Counted from the stretch's first letter, positions 8,484 through 17,335 are shown. The stretch is DNA of 64,000 nucleotides from an uncultured Coriobacteriales bacterium (GCA_934636245.1 CAKUAI010000004.1:133169-197168), one strand, 5' to 3'. Notes: a model not told the origin generated them from the letters alone. Made by a program: numbers and translations.

Positions 8484-9095
8484 TTACTTCTCCTGAGCCA
8501 GTGCGAAGGCCTTCAGGTTGGCCTCGAGGGTCTTGGGGGGAACGCGGTTTTCGATGGCCTTGTGCCAGGCCTCTTCCTCGATGGGCAGGTACGAGGCTGC
8601 GCAGCCCAGAAGCGCCACGTTGGAGCACTTGCGGTTGCCGGCTTCCTCAGCGAGCTCCTCGGCGTCAAAGAGCGTCACGTCGTCGGCACCGTAGGCCTTA
8701 AGCGTGTCGTCGATGTTTTCAGGCATCGTGGCCAGGCCGCTTAGCACGGGCATGGGGACGATCTGGGTGTCGTTGACGATGACGTGGCCGCCCGGCTTGA
8801 GGAACTCGAGGTTGCGCAGGGCCTCCATCGTCTCAAACGAGATGAGCAGGTCGGCGCAGTCCGAGTCGCACACCATTGTGGATACGTTCTCACCGAAGCG
8901 CACCGTCGTGGAGACGGAGCCACCGCGCTGGGCCATGCCGTGAATCTCGGAGACCTTCACGTCGTAGCCGGAGAACATGGCGGCACCGGCAAGCAGATGA
9001 GCTGCGGTGATGGCACCCTGGCCACCCACGCCGCACAGCACGACCGTGATGGGTTTCGTGGGAAAATCGGGATAGAGCGATGCGTTGTTCGTCAT
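8484..9095 (-). CDS. iorB: Indolepyruvate:ferredoxin oxidoreductase, beta subunit
   Basis: Gamma-type subunit of the 2-oxoacid:ferredoxin oxidoreductase that decarboxylates aryl pyruvates from aromatic amino acid degradation to aryl-CoA and reduced ferredoxin. The N-terminal GVGGQG motif and the IHGMAQRGGSV stretch are typical of the IorB/PorG domain, as is the 203-residue length. It starts six bases after iorA ends, so the two subunits are cotranscribed. The enzyme is oxygen-sensitive and fits an anaerobic, amino-acid-fermenting organism. Confidence 0.95.
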   Translation of the reverse strand: MTNNASLYPDFPTKPITVVLCGVGGQGAITAAHLLAGAAMFSGYDVKVSEIHGMAQRGGSVSTTVRFGENVSTMVCDSDCADLLISFETMEALRNLEFLKPGGHVIVNDTQIVPMPVLSGLATMPENIDDTLKAYGADDVTLFDAEELAEEAGNRKCSNVALLGCAASYLPIEEEAWHKAIENRVPPKTLEANLKAFALAQEK

Positions 9096-9101
9096 AAGGT
9101 C

Positions 9102-10883
9102 CTACTCCTCGGTCGAGATTGCACCGAAGGCGCAATATTGTTCGCACTGCGAGCAGCCGTTGCACTGCTTTGCGTCAATCACGGCGCGACCGGCGGCATC
9201 GCGGCTAATGGCAGGGCAACCGATGCGCACGCAGGCGCCGCAGCCTCTGCAGGCGTCCTCGTTCACCACACGCTTGGTGCCGCGGACCTTGTACTCCACG
9301 ACGCAGGGCGACCGGCAGATGACGACAGAGAGCATGTCGGTGTGGGAGGTGGCAAGCTTGAGAGCGGCGCGGACTTCCTTCACGTCGAGGGCGTTGGCCT
9401 GGATGACCTCGTCGACGCCGCATGCCTTAAGGACGCTCGGCAGGTCGAGCTCGCGCGAAGGCCTCCCCTGCAGTGTGATGCCGCTCACGGGGTTGCCCTG
9501 GCCGCCCGTCATGGCGGTAGTGCGGTTGTCGAGGATCACGACGTTGCCGCAGCCGGCGTTGTACACGGCCGAGATGACGCCTGACAGGCCCGAGTGGGCA
9601 AACGTGGAGTCACCGATGACCGAGAAGACGGGGCGTGCTCCCCCGGCAACCTGCTCGCAGCCACGCTCCTTCTCCAGGGCGCGGGCGACTTCGAAGCCGT
9701 GGCCCATGGACACTGAGGCGCCCATGTCGATGGCCGACTCGAGCGTGGCGAGCGGCGGCAAAGCGCCGAGCGTGTAGCAGCCGATGTCGCCCAAAACGAT
9801 GGCGCGCATGCGCTTGAGCTCGAAGAACGGCACACGGTGAGGGCAGCCGGCGCACAGTGCCGGAGGACGGCCGGGCAGGTTTGCCTCGCAGGCGAGCTCG
9901 CAGGCCTTCTCGTTGCGGGCAACCTCAAGGCCCAGGGCGCGGCGGATGATGGCGGGCGAGAGCTCGAAGGCGCACGGCAGCGGACTTGCCCACTCGGCAG
10001 GCACGTGACCCATGGCGCGGATGGCCTTCTCGTAGTAGTCGCAGGCCTCCTCAACCACGTATACCTTGTCCACCGCGCCAAAGAACTCGGCGATCTTGCG
10101 TGCGGGCAGCGGGTAGGAGATGCCGAGCTTGAGGGTCGACGCCTCGGGCACGGCCTCACGAACGTGCTGGTAGGCAGCACCGGAGCAGATGAAACCAATG
10201 GTGGTGTCGCGCAGCTCGATCTTGTTGAGCGGGCTCGTCTCGGCGTACTCGGTGAGCTTTGCCACGCGCTCGTCGGCGACCAGGCGCTTGGGACGGGCAT
10301 TGGCCGGCATCATGACCCAGTCCTTGATGCTCGTCTCAAAGGCGATGGGCTCGCAAGTCTGGCGCTCCCCCACCTCGACGGGTGTGCGCGTGTGCGAGAT
10401 GCGTACGGTGGAGCGCACCATGCAAATGGTGGAGAACTCCTCGGAGAGCCTGAAGGCCTCCTTGGTCATCTCGAGAGCCTCGGCAGAGTCGGCAGGCTCG
10501 AACATGGGAACGCGGGCAAATGCGGCGTAGTTGCGGCTGTCCTGCTCGTTCTGCGAAGAGAACATGCCGGGGTCGTCAGCTGCGAGCAGCACCAGGCCGC
10601 CGCGCACGCCCGAGTAGGCAAGCGACATGAGCGGGTCGGCAGCAACGTTGACGCCGACGTGCTTCATCGTCACGAGCGCGCGGTGCCCTGCCATGGAGAA
10701 GCCCAGGGCGTTCTCAAGGGCGACCTTTTCGTTGATGGCCCACTCCGCATAGACGTCGTCGAGCTTGGCGAACGTCTCGAGCGTCTCGGTCGAAGGGGTG
10801 CCCGGATAGCCGAAACCGGCGTCACAGCCGGCTTCCCATGCTCCCCTGGCTATAGCCTCATTGCCGCTGAGCAGCTGTTTCAT
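9102..10883 (-). CDS. iorA: Indolepyruvate:ferredoxin oxidoreductase, alpha subunit
   Basis: Catalytic subunit that binds thiamine diphosphate and two [4Fe-4S] clusters. The N-terminal pyrimidine domain (GNEAIARGAWEAG, GYPGTPSTE) is followed by a diphosphate-binding region around residue 366 (GDIGCYTLGALPP, then GDSTFAHSG). The C-terminal ferredoxin domain (545-593) has CRGCGACVRIGC and CNGCSQCEQYC. The 593-residue length is normal. GAGAGGA precedes the ATG. The NlpC/P60 gene upstream ends only 31 bases away, so a dedicated promoter is not obvious. Confidence 0.96.
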   Translation of the reverse strand: MKQLLSGNEAIARGAWEAGCDAGFGYPGTPSTETLETFAKLDDVYAEWAINEKVALENALGFSMAGHRALVTMKHVGVNVAADPLMSLAYSGVRGGLVLLAADDPGMFSSQNEQDSRNYAAFARVPMFEPADSAEALEMTKEAFRLSEEFSTICMVRSTVRISHTRTPVEVGERQTCEPIAFETSIKDWVMMPANARPKRLVADERVAKLTEYAETSPLNKIELRDTTIGFICSGAAYQHVREAVPEASTLKLGISYPLPARKIAEFFGAVDKVYVVEEACDYYEKAIRAMGHVPAEWASPLPCAFELSPAIIRRALGLEVARNEKACELACEANLPGRPPALCAGCPHRVPFFELKRMRAIVLGDIGCYTLGALPPLATLESAIDMGASVSMGHGFEVARALEKERGCEQVAGGARPVFSVIGDSTFAHSGLSGVISAVYNAGCGNVVILDNRTTAMTGGQGNPVSGITLQGRPSRELDLPSVLKACGVDEVIQANALDVKEVRAALKLATSHTDMLSVVICRSPCVVEYKVRGTKRVVNEDACRGCGACVRIGCPAISRDAAGRAVIDAKQCNGCSQCEQYCAFGAISTEE

Positions 10884-10914
10884 CGTGTCCTCTCAATCCC
10901 TGGGTCTTTGGAAC

Positions 10915-12114
10915 TTATATCGGCGAGCCTCCGCCGATGAAGTCGGTGATGGTGTCGAATCGGATGAAAAGGCCTGGTGAGGGTGCATCAATCATCTGGC
11001 CGTTGCCGATGTAGATGCCCACGTGACCGTCGTTGGGGAATACCAAGTCGCCCGGTTCGAGCTCGTCGATCGAGGTCTTCCAGTCGCCGGCCGCCTGGAT
11101 GTCGTCGATCTGGTCCCAGGTGGTGCGGCCGATGGAGTATCCCTCAAGGGCATAGCAGTGCTGTGCGAAGCCTGAGCAGTCGTATCCGAGATATGTGGCA
11201 TAGTTCGAGTCGTCGCCGCCCCACACGTAGGGCATACCCAGGCACGCGTAGGCGTTTTCCGTGACGGAACCCTGGGAGATGCCCACGTTGTACACGCCTA
11301 CGGCCTCGCCCGCGTCTGCGGCGCCCGCGGCAAGGGCGCGTGCCGATGCCGCCGCCGTGAGCTGTTCCTGCTGTGCGGAGAAAAGCTGCTGCACCTGCGT
11401 GGAGAGTTGAGCCACGTAGTCGTCGGATTCTTGCTTCTGTTGAGCGAGCTGAGCCTCTTGCTCCTGCAACTGGTTGAGCAGGTTGGTCTCGGTGGCCTGT
11501 TGCTCGGTGAGCTCTTGCTGGAGTTCCTCGAGCCTGACCTTGAGGTCCTTGATCTCGTTGATCGTCTCGACCTGGGAGTTCTGTACGGCGCTTGCGTAGT
11601 ACGTGCGCGTCACGAAGTCGTTGAAGTCCGACGAGGCCAAAATGACGTCGAGGAAGCTCAGGACGCCCGACTTATAGGTGATCTGCAGGTACGCGGCCAA
11701 TGCGGCCTGGGCGGTCGCCAGGTCGCTTGTGGTCTGTGCAATGTCGGCCTTGGTCTGGTCGATTTGAGAGCCGATGCGCTTGAGGTCGGTCTGCGTGGAG
11801 TGGATGAGACCTTGTGTCTGCTCGAGCTGCGCACCGATCTCCTGCAACTTTGCCTGAGCTTCATCAAACTGCTGCTGAGCGGCGATGAGCTCGTTGGTGG
11901 AAGTCGGCGTGGCGGTCGCAGCCTGGGCTTCTTGTGCCGATGTGTCCTGCTCGCCGGTGCCTTCGACAGTGTCTTCGACCGAGTCGGTCTGCTGGGCACC
12001 GGCATCGTCTGCGGGTTCGTCGACCGTGTCGGCCAGGGCAACAGGGACGCTGAGCGCAAGCGTGAGCGCGCCGAGCGCAATGAGCTTTCGTGCATGCATG
12101 CCGTTGGTTTCCAT
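10915..12114 (-). CDS. Secreted NlpC/P60 peptidoglycan hydrolase with coiled coil (paralog 3)
   Basis: Predicted D,L-endopeptidase that cuts peptidoglycan stem peptides. A Sec-type signal peptide (residues about 6-28, LIALGALTLALSVPVALA) is followed by a T/E/Q-rich stretch. A long coiled coil (about 55-235) resembles PcsB/RipA-type proteins. The NlpC/P60 domain at the C-terminus has the catalytic cysteine in GYDCSGFAQH and the histidine in DGHVGIYIGNG. GGGGAGG precedes the ATG. It is the last of three tandem paralogs and, unlike the other two, has no twin-arginine motif. Confidence 0.9.
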   Translation of the reverse strand: METNGMHARKLIALGALTLALSVPVALADTVDEPADDAGAQQTDSVEDTVEGTGEQDTSAQEAQAATATPTSTNELIAAQQQFDEAQAKLQEIGAQLEQTQGLIHSTQTDLKRIGSQIDQTKADIAQTTSDLATAQAALAAYLQITYKSGVLSFLDVILASSDFNDFVTRTYYASAVQNSQVETINEIKDLKVRLEELQQELTEQQATETNLLNQLQEQEAQLAQQKQESDDYVAQLSTQVQQLFSAQQEQLTAAASARALAAGAADAGEAVGVYNVGISQGSVTENAYACLGMPYVWGGDDSNYATYLGYDCSGFAQHCYALEGYSIGRTTWDQIDDIQAAGDWKTSIDELEPGDLVFPNDGHVGIYIGNGQMIDAPSPGLFIRFDTITDFIGGGSPI

Positions 12115-12169
12115 ATCGACCTCCCCTGCTGCGCTTGCCTGTTACATCAACCTGACTATGGTACGCCTC

Positions 12170-13480
12170 TTAGACCGGGCAACCGCCGAAACAATCGCTG
12201 AACCAGCATGAACGGTACTGAACGACCTGGCCTTCGTACGGCGCGTCGATGAGGCAGCCGCCGCCTTGGTAGATTCCCACGTGACCGGAGTGCGGGAAGA
12301 TGAGGTCGCCGGCCTCGAGCTGGCTCATGGAGTAGACCATCTGACCGCAGGCAGAGATGTCGGCTGCCTGGGAGTAGGTGTCGCGGCCGATGGAATAGCC
12401 AGCCTGGGCGTAGCAGTACTGCGTGAGACCCGAGCAGTCAAAGCCGGAAGGATCGGTGCCGCCCCACACGTAGGGCACGCCGCAGTAGTTCCAGGCGATG
12501 CTGGCAACCGAGTAGATGTGGTTGCCCGAGCCGCCGGAAGAACCGCCGCCGTTGCCAGAGTCACCACTCGAGGAGCCGCCACCGTTGCCGGAGTCGCCGC
12601 CGGAAGAACCGCCGCCGTTGCCAGAGTCGCCGCCCGAGGAGCCGCCACTGTTGTCGGGTGTGCTAGAGCCGTTGTCTGTGGAGCCGCCGTTTCCACCGTT
12701 GTCAGGCGTGGTGCCGCCGTTTCCACCGTTGTCAGGCGTGGTGCCGCCGTTGGAACCCGCGGCCTCTTGGGCGGCGCGCTCGGCCGCAGCGCGCTGCTCG
12801 GCTATGGTCTCCTGCTGGGCCTGGGCGATGAGCGCGGTGACTTCCGAGCTCAAGCTGGCCGTGTAACTGCTGTAATAGCTCTCGGTGCTGGCAAGCTGGT
12901 CAGTATAGTCCTGCTGGTCGGCAAGCAGCTGCTCCTGTGTGGTGCGCTGCTGCTGAAGCTCAGCTTCTTCTGCCTCGAGTTCGGCCTTGAGCGTCTTGAC
13001 GTTGTTGATGGCCTCGGTGTCGGCATCGTTGACCTTGTTGGCGTAATACAGACGGCTTACAAAGTCCTCGAAGTCGGCCGAATCGAGAAGGACCTCGAGA
13101 AGGTTGGAGGTGCCAGCCCTGTAGCTGGCGCCAAGGCGCTCGGCGAGGACGTCCTGGGCCTCGAGCAGCTCGGCCTGCTTCTGGGCGATGGTCACCTCAA
13201 GCTCGGCGATCTGGTCGTTGGTCTGCTGCAGGTTGGCCTGGCACTCTGCCAGGTTGTACTGGGCGATCTCAAGCTGCTCGGTAATGCTCTGCAGCTCGGC
13301 CATGGCGGCCTCGTACTCCGCCTGGGCGCCCGAAAGCGCGGCGAGGGTCGCGTCGGTTGCAGCTTGGGCGGCGCGAGGGGCAAGGGCCCCGCCCGTGAGA
13401 CACGCGGCACCTGCCATGACGGCAACCTTGCCGAAGTCGCGCCTTGTGAGCTGTTGTGCTTCCATATCGTTCATGACCAT
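12170..13480 (-). CDS. Secreted NlpC/P60 peptidoglycan hydrolase with Gly/Ser-rich linker (paralog 2)
   Basis: Same architecture as its neighbours: signal, coiled coil (about 45-240), flexible linker and a C-terminal NlpC/P60 domain. The signal has a twin-arginine-like motif, TRRDFGKVAVMAG. The catalytic cysteine is in GFDCSGLTQY and the histidine in SGHVGIYQGGG. The linker (about residues 242-320) is built from imperfect units rich in G, S, D and N, encoded by tandem repeats in the DNA. AAGGAAG precedes the ATG. Export by Tat is inferred only from the RR motif. Linker length may vary between strains because the repeats are nearly identical. Confidence 0.9.
   Translation of the reverse strand: MVMNDMEAQQLTRRDFGKVAVMAGAACLTGGALAPRAAQAATDATLAALSGAQAEYEAAMAELQSITEQLEIAQYNLAECQANLQQTNDQIAELEVTIAQKQAELLEAQDVLAERLGASYRAGTSNLLEVLLDSADFEDFVSRLYYANKVNDADTEAINNVKTLKAELEAEEAELQQQRTTQEQLLADQQDYTDQLASTESYYSSYTASLSSEVTALIAQAQQETIAEQRAAAERAAQEAAGSNGGTTPDNGGNGGTTPDNGGNGGSTDNGSSTPDNSGGSSGGDSGNGGGSSGGDSGNGGGSSSGDSGNGGGSSGGSGNHIYSVASIAWNYCGVPYVWGGTDPSGFDCSGLTQYCYAQAGYSIGRDTYSQAADISACGQMVYSMSQLEAGDLIFPHSGHVGIYQGGGCLIDAPYEGQVVQYRSCWFSDCFGGCPV
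12537..12662. repeat. 33-bp tandem repeat in an NlpC/P60 linker
   Basis: Units start at 12537, 12570 and 12603, with a partial unit at 12636. Each encodes 11 residues of the GGSSGGDSGNG type. Alternate units are the most alike, which suggests a 66-bp duplication. The repeats lie inside the coding sequence and keep the frame. Confidence 0.85.
12691..12750. repeat. Exact 30-bp tandem duplication in the same linker
   Basis: Bases 12691-12720 and 12721-12750 are identical and encode two NGGTTPDNGG units. Exact identity suggests a recent duplication and a site prone to copy-number change in whole codons. Confidence 0.9.
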
Positions 13481-13528
13481 GTCACTTCCTTGTTGGTCTT
13501 AGTTCGTTGAATTGTCCACCTGAGGGGT

Positions 13529-14728
13529 TTAAAGCGGGCTGCCGCCACCGCAGAAGCCGTCGCAGAAGTACAGGGTCCTGACCTGCACGCCTCCCGAGGG
13601 GATGGAGTCGATGATATAACCGTCGCCGATGTAGAGACCCACGTGATAGATGGAGCCGCCGCGGGCATAGAAGACGAGGTCGCCTGCGACGAGGCCGTCG
13701 GCACCCACGAGGTTGCCCTTGCCTGCGACGATGCTGTACTGCACGCCCGACTGGTGGTAGAGCGAGTACCCGCAAGCTCCGTATGCGGCGCTCGTAAGGC
13801 CCGAGCAGTCAAGCGTGCCATAGGGCGTGCCGATGAGGCTGTAGGCGGCGCTCACCACGCTGGAGTCGTGAATGCCGGTGCCGCCAGAGCCCGACCCGCC
13901 CGCGTCCGACCCGCCAGAGCCTGAGTCGCTCGAACCCGAGTCACCGGAATCCGAACTGGAACCCGAGTCGCCCGAGCTTGACCCACCCTGTGCAGCTTGC
14001 TCCTGGCGCTGGCGCTCGGCCTCCTGCTCGGCTGCGATACGCGCGGCCTCGGCGGCTGCGGCAATCTCGGCGTCGCGCTGGGCGATGAGCGCTTGGACCT
14101 CGGAGTCGAGCGATGCGGCGTAGTCCTGCGCGGCGGCAAGGCGCACCGAGAGCTCGTCGAGTGCGGCTTCCTGCTGGGCTCGAAGGTCCTCGAGCTGGGC
14201 CTGATGCTCGTAGAGCGCCTGCTGGTCGGCCTCGAGGGACGCCTTGATGTCCTTGACCGCCTGGATGGCCTCGGCATCGGCGTCGGAAGTCTTGTTGGCG
14301 TAGTACAGGCGGCTCACAAAGTCGTCGAAGTCGGTCGCCTGCAGGAGCACGTCGATGAGTGCGACGTTGCCTGCGCGGTAGCTTGCTGCCACGCGGTCGT
14401 ACAGGATGTCCTGCGCCTGCGACAGCTCGGCCTGTTTGGCCTCGATATCGGCCTGGAGCTGGTCGATCTGGGCCTGGGTATCGTTGATTTGGTCAAGAAT
14501 GTAGTTGTACTGCGCCTCGGCGTCGAAGTACTGGTCGTTGAGATAGTCAATCTGCGCAAGGGCGTTTTCATAGCGCGTCTGCGCATCAGAAAGTGCCGCC
14601 TCGGTCTCGGCAGAGGCGGAGTAATCGGCGTATGCCGGGGTATCCAGCAGGGCACCGGTGCCGAGGATGGCCAACATCGAGAAAGCCGATGTGGCAAAGG
14701 TTCGTCTTGTGATGCCGTTCAGACTCAT
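13529..14728 (-). CDS. Secreted NlpC/P60 peptidoglycan hydrolase (paralog 1)
   Basis: First of three tandem paralogs. The N-terminus has a twin-arginine-like signal (ITRRTFATSAFSMLAILG), then a long coiled coil (about 40-245), a Ser/Gly/Asp linker and the NlpC/P60 domain. The catalytic cysteine is in TLDCSGLTSA and the histidine in SIYHVGLYIGDG. I chose the ATG at 14728 because GAAGGG lies 11 bases upstream; the in-frame TTG at 14737 is too close to that site. The usual VPYVWGG before the catalytic cysteine is shortened to TPYG here, so its specificity may differ from its neighbours. Confidence 0.9.
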   Translation of the reverse strand: MSLNGITRRTFATSAFSMLAILGTGALLDTPAYADYSASAETEAALSDAQTRYENALAQIDYLNDQYFDAEAQYNYILDQINDTQAQIDQLQADIEAKQAELSQAQDILYDRVAASYRAGNVALIDVLLQATDFDDFVSRLYYANKTSDADAEAIQAVKDIKASLEADQQALYEHQAQLEDLRAQQEAALDELSVRLAAAQDYAASLDSEVQALIAQRDAEIAAAAEAARIAAEQEAERQRQEQAAQGGSSSGDSGSSSDSGDSGSSDSGSGGSDAGGSGSGGTGIHDSSVVSAAYSLIGTPYGTLDCSGLTSAAYGACGYSLYHQSGVQYSIVAGKGNLVGADGLVAGDLVFYARGGSIYHVGLYIGDGYIIDSIPSGGVQVRTLYFCDGFCGGGSPL

Positions 14729-14906
14729 GGAGCACAAATCCCTTCAATCGCTGAAGGGTTATTTTACCAAGTGCAGGCGGCACATCGACAAGGGTTGGCA
14801 ATGTAGGCATAAACCCCAAGAATACTTAAAAGTGTTCAGCTTTTGAGTTTGCCTGTTTGGCCAGGGGGATTTTGCGGTTTATCTGCATACGGCTGCCGAT
14901 GCCGAA

Positions 14907-14932
14907 AAAAGGGGCGGATGACCGCCCCTTTT
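14907..14932 (-). terminator. Terminator after the MerR-family gene
   Basis: AAAAGGGGCGG (14907-14917) pairs perfectly with CCGCCCCTTTT (14922-14932) around a 4-nt loop. On the - strand it is followed by a run of T (TTTTTTCGG counting the stem end), giving a textbook intrinsic terminator 38 bases after the MerR stop codon. Confidence 0.9.
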
Positions 14933-14969
14933 ACCTGGTTGCTTTAAGTTTATGTGCCCGATACGCGCG

Positions 14970-15665
14970 TTACAGCTCGGCCATGCGCTGTACAAGCGTG
15001 GAGTAGATGGCGTTGTTAAGCTCGATGAGATGTGCGAGGGTCTTGTCGGGCTGAGCGTCGGCATCCTTGCGAGCGGTGATGGCCAGACCCTGCTTGTAGA
15101 ACGTCACGTCACGGTTGGCACGCTGAATGTGGCTCTTGAGGGTACGCGTGTCAAAGCCGCAACCGCCCAGCTCAAAGGCGGCCTTCACGAGTCCGAGGTC
15201 GCGGCCAGATACAGAAGGACGGCCCATGGTGTCGGCCTTGGTGTCGAGGAAACCGGCTTCAATGAGTTCGCCCACGAACGCAGCGGGAACCTTGGCTTGT
15301 GTCGCCATCTCGTCGATGGGGTGATATGCCTGGGCAAACGCGTCGTCTTTGGACTCGGCGGGCTCCTCTGCAGCCTCTTCCGCATCAGCGCCGCCGTCAA
15401 GGATGCTCAGGTATGCATCGGGAGACGCGTCGAGCTTTTCCTTGATGACAGCCAAGGGATAGAACTGCGTCTTCTGCATCTGGAGGATGGCCTCGAGGCG
15501 CGCAATGTCGTGGTCCGAGTACATGCGGTAGCCGCTCTTGGTGCGCTGCGGCGTAACAAGGCCCTCGCTCTCCAGGAAACGCACCTTCGACACTGTGATG
15601 TCGGGATGGTTGATCTGGAGCTGTTTGACGACCTTGCCGATAGTGTACTTGGGTTCATCCGTCAT
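14970..15665 (-). CDS. MerR-family transcriptional regulator, FtsR-like
   Basis: The N-terminal winged helix (about residues 6-75) has the MerR signature: KVRFLESEGLVTPQRTKSGYR followed by YSDHDIARLEAI in the wing and helix region. The C-terminal half contains a second predicted helical domain and no metal-binding cysteine set. The gene directly follows a GarA-like FHA gene, the same order as garA and Rv1828/ftsR in mycobacteria, where FtsR activates ftsZ expression in corynebacteria. FtsR-like function is therefore inferred from family and context. Confidence 0.8.
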   Translation of the reverse strand: MTDEPKYTIGKVVKQLQINHPDITVSKVRFLESEGLVTPQRTKSGYRMYSDHDIARLEAILQMQKTQFYPLAVIKEKLDASPDAYLSILDGGADAEEAAEEPAESKDDAFAQAYHPIDEMATQAKVPAAFVGELIEAGFLDTKADTMGRPSVSGRDLGLVKAAFELGGCGFDTRTLKSHIQRANRDVTFYKQGLAITARKDADAQPDKTLAHLIELNNAIYSTLVQRMAEL

Positions 15666-15699
15666 CGCGTGTGCTCTCCCACTGGGACTCGAAGGCTGC

Positions 15700-16098
15700 T
15701 TAGTGCATGTTGAAGATCATCTTAAAGGTGCCGATCTGAATCGTCGAGCCGTTGAAGAGCTCGCTCGAAGAAACGATGGCGGCGTCGACCCAAGTGCCGT
15801 TGAGCGAGCCAAGGTCCTCGATGATGGCACGGCCGCCCTGAATGCTCAGGTGGGCATGGCGACGCGACACGGTGCGGTCGTTGAGGAAGACCTCGCAGTT
15901 CGGGTCGCGGCCGATGGTGACCTCGGGGATGTCGAGGATGAAGCGCTCACCGGTGGAAGGGCCGCGCACGATGGTGAGTTCGGCCAGACCGGAATCCTGG
16001 GAGCTCATGTCAATGTTGGGAAGGGTGATGTCGGGCATGAGGTTGAACGACTGGGTCTGGCCCATGGTGCCCGTCAGGTTGTTCATGTTCTCGTTCAT
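15700..16098 (-). CDS. FHA-domain protein, GarA/OdhI-like
   Basis: The 132-residue protein has one forkhead-associated domain (about residues 40-125) with the phosphothreonine-binding residues GR (63-64), SRRH (78-81) and NG (100-101). In actinobacteria GarA/OdhI controls 2-oxoglutarate metabolism when phosphorylated near its N-terminus by Ser/Thr kinases. Here the N-terminus (MNENMNNLTGTMGQTQ) lacks the usual ETTS site, so the control may differ. The ATG at 16098 has GAGGGG upstream; the longer ORF has a shadow-like extension. The gene precedes the MerR regulator in the same unit. Confidence 0.85.
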   Translation of the reverse strand: MNENMNNLTGTMGQTQSFNLMPDITLPNIDMSSQDSGLAELTIVRGPSTGERFILDIPEVTIGRDPNCEVFLNDRTVSRRHAHLSIQGGRAIIEDLGSLNGTWVDAAIVSSSELFNGSTIQIGTFKMIFNMH

Positions 16099-16141
16099 AG
16101 TAACCCCTCGTGTGTCGTGGGTTCGTTGTATGACTAACAGT

Positions 16142-17335
16142 TTAATAGAAGAGCTGCGATACAAGCGGGCCAAAGGCATGCGACTCAAAAAGAACCGCTT
16201 CGCCCTTCTCAGTGCGAACGGCACCCGTGGAGCCGGCGCTGTCCTGCCAGGAGATGGTGGAGGTGACTTCGCCAGGCTCGAGCATGCCGGCGTCGCTTTC
16301 GCTTACCGAGACGGAGCGCGAGGCGTTGTCGCGAAACAGCACAAGGCCGTTTGCACCGTAGCCGACCGACCAGCTCGCGTTTTCGGCAAAAGGGGCATAC
16401 AGGGTGACGGACGTTGCACCGACTCCCTGCAGCTCAGGATAGTGACCGAAAGCCCAATCAAGCAGCGTGCGGGCGTCTGACCAGCGCCCCTCGCTCTCCT
16501 CGCATCCCAAGACGCTGATGAACAGGGTCTTGGAGCCTAAGGTCGCGCGGCCCACGAAGCAATTGCCTGCGTTGTAGGTGAAGCCCGTCTTGATGCCGCG
16601 CATGCCGGGGTACGAGTTGCCCAGGGCATCGGTCGACTCCAGCGTCTTGGACTCGCCCCCCACCTGAACCGTCGTGTAGGCCGAGCCCACGATAGAGCTG
16701 AAAAGGGGGATCTGCACAGCGTGGCGCGCAAGCGTGATGAGGTCGAGCGGGGTGGAATGGTGCCCGTCCTCGTCGAGGCCGTGGGGGTTGACGTAGTGGG
16801 TGCCCGCAAGGCCAAGTTCTGCGGCCTTGCTGTTCATCATCTCGACGAAGTTGGTGACCGAGCCGCCCACGCATTCGGCAATGCACGCCGCCGCGTCGTT
16901 GCCCGAGTAGACGAGCAGGCCGTGAAGCAGCTCGTTGAGCGTTGTCTGGTCGCCGGGGTCATAGCCGACAACCTGGCCGTATACGGTCTTGACGATGTCG
17001 GAGACGGTGTAGACAGTATCGAGCGAAACGCCGCTTTCCAGCGCGACGACGGCCGTCATGATCTTCGTCGTCGAGGCCATGGCCATGGAGACGTCGCCGT
17101 TGAGCGAGAAAAGGACGTTTCCATCTTCATCAGCCACGGCAGCCTCGCTGGCGAACTGCAAGGCAGGATAGTCGTCACCGAAGGCGGACCAACGGTTGGT
17201 GTCGGCATGGGCGGGGGCGGCATGGAAGGCACCGGCGGCGGTAAGGCACGCAAGTGCGCCTAAGCCCAAGAAATCCCTGCGCGAGAGAGGCATGGCGATG
17301 CGCGGACTAGGCTGCATCGTTGGACTGTTCAGCAT
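16142..17335 (-). CDS. D-alanyl-D-alanine carboxypeptidase (low-mass penicillin-binding protein)
   Basis: Removes the terminal D-Ala of peptidoglycan pentapeptides. All three serine-peptidase motifs are present: STTK (88-91), SGN (144-146) and KTG (249-251). The N-terminus carries a twin-arginine-like signal (LSRRDFLGLGALACL), so export may be through Tat, and I see no clear C-terminal membrane anchor. The ATG at 17335 has GAGGAG eight bases upstream and overlaps the end of the phosphatidyltransferase gene by 29 bases, which indicates tight coupling. Downstream genes for FHA and MerR proteins may share the transcript. Confidence 0.93.
   Translation of the reverse strand: MLNSPTMQPSPRIAMPLSRRDFLGLGALACLTAAGAFHAAPAHADTNRWSAFGDDYPALQFASEAAVADEDGNVLFSLNGDVSMAMASTTKIMTAVVALESGVSLDTVYTVSDIVKTVYGQVVGYDPGDQTTLNELLHGLLVYSGNDAAACIAECVGGSVTNFVEMMNSKAAELGLAGTHYVNPHGLDEDGHHSTPLDLITLARHAVQIPLFSSIVGSAYTTVQVGGESKTLESTDALGNSYPGMRGIKTGFTYNAGNCFVGRATLGSKTLFISVLGCEESEGRWSDARTLLDWAFGHYPELQGVGATSVTLYAPFAENASWSVGYGANGLVLFRDNASRSVSVSESDAGMLEPGEVTSTISWQDSAGSTGAVRTEKGEAVLFESHAFGPLVSQLFY

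Noticed and set aside
12537..12750. Short regularly spaced repeats considered as a CRISPR array
   Set aside because: The units are contiguous, without spacers, and encode a Gly/Ser-rich linker in frame inside an NlpC/P60 gene. No cas gene is present.
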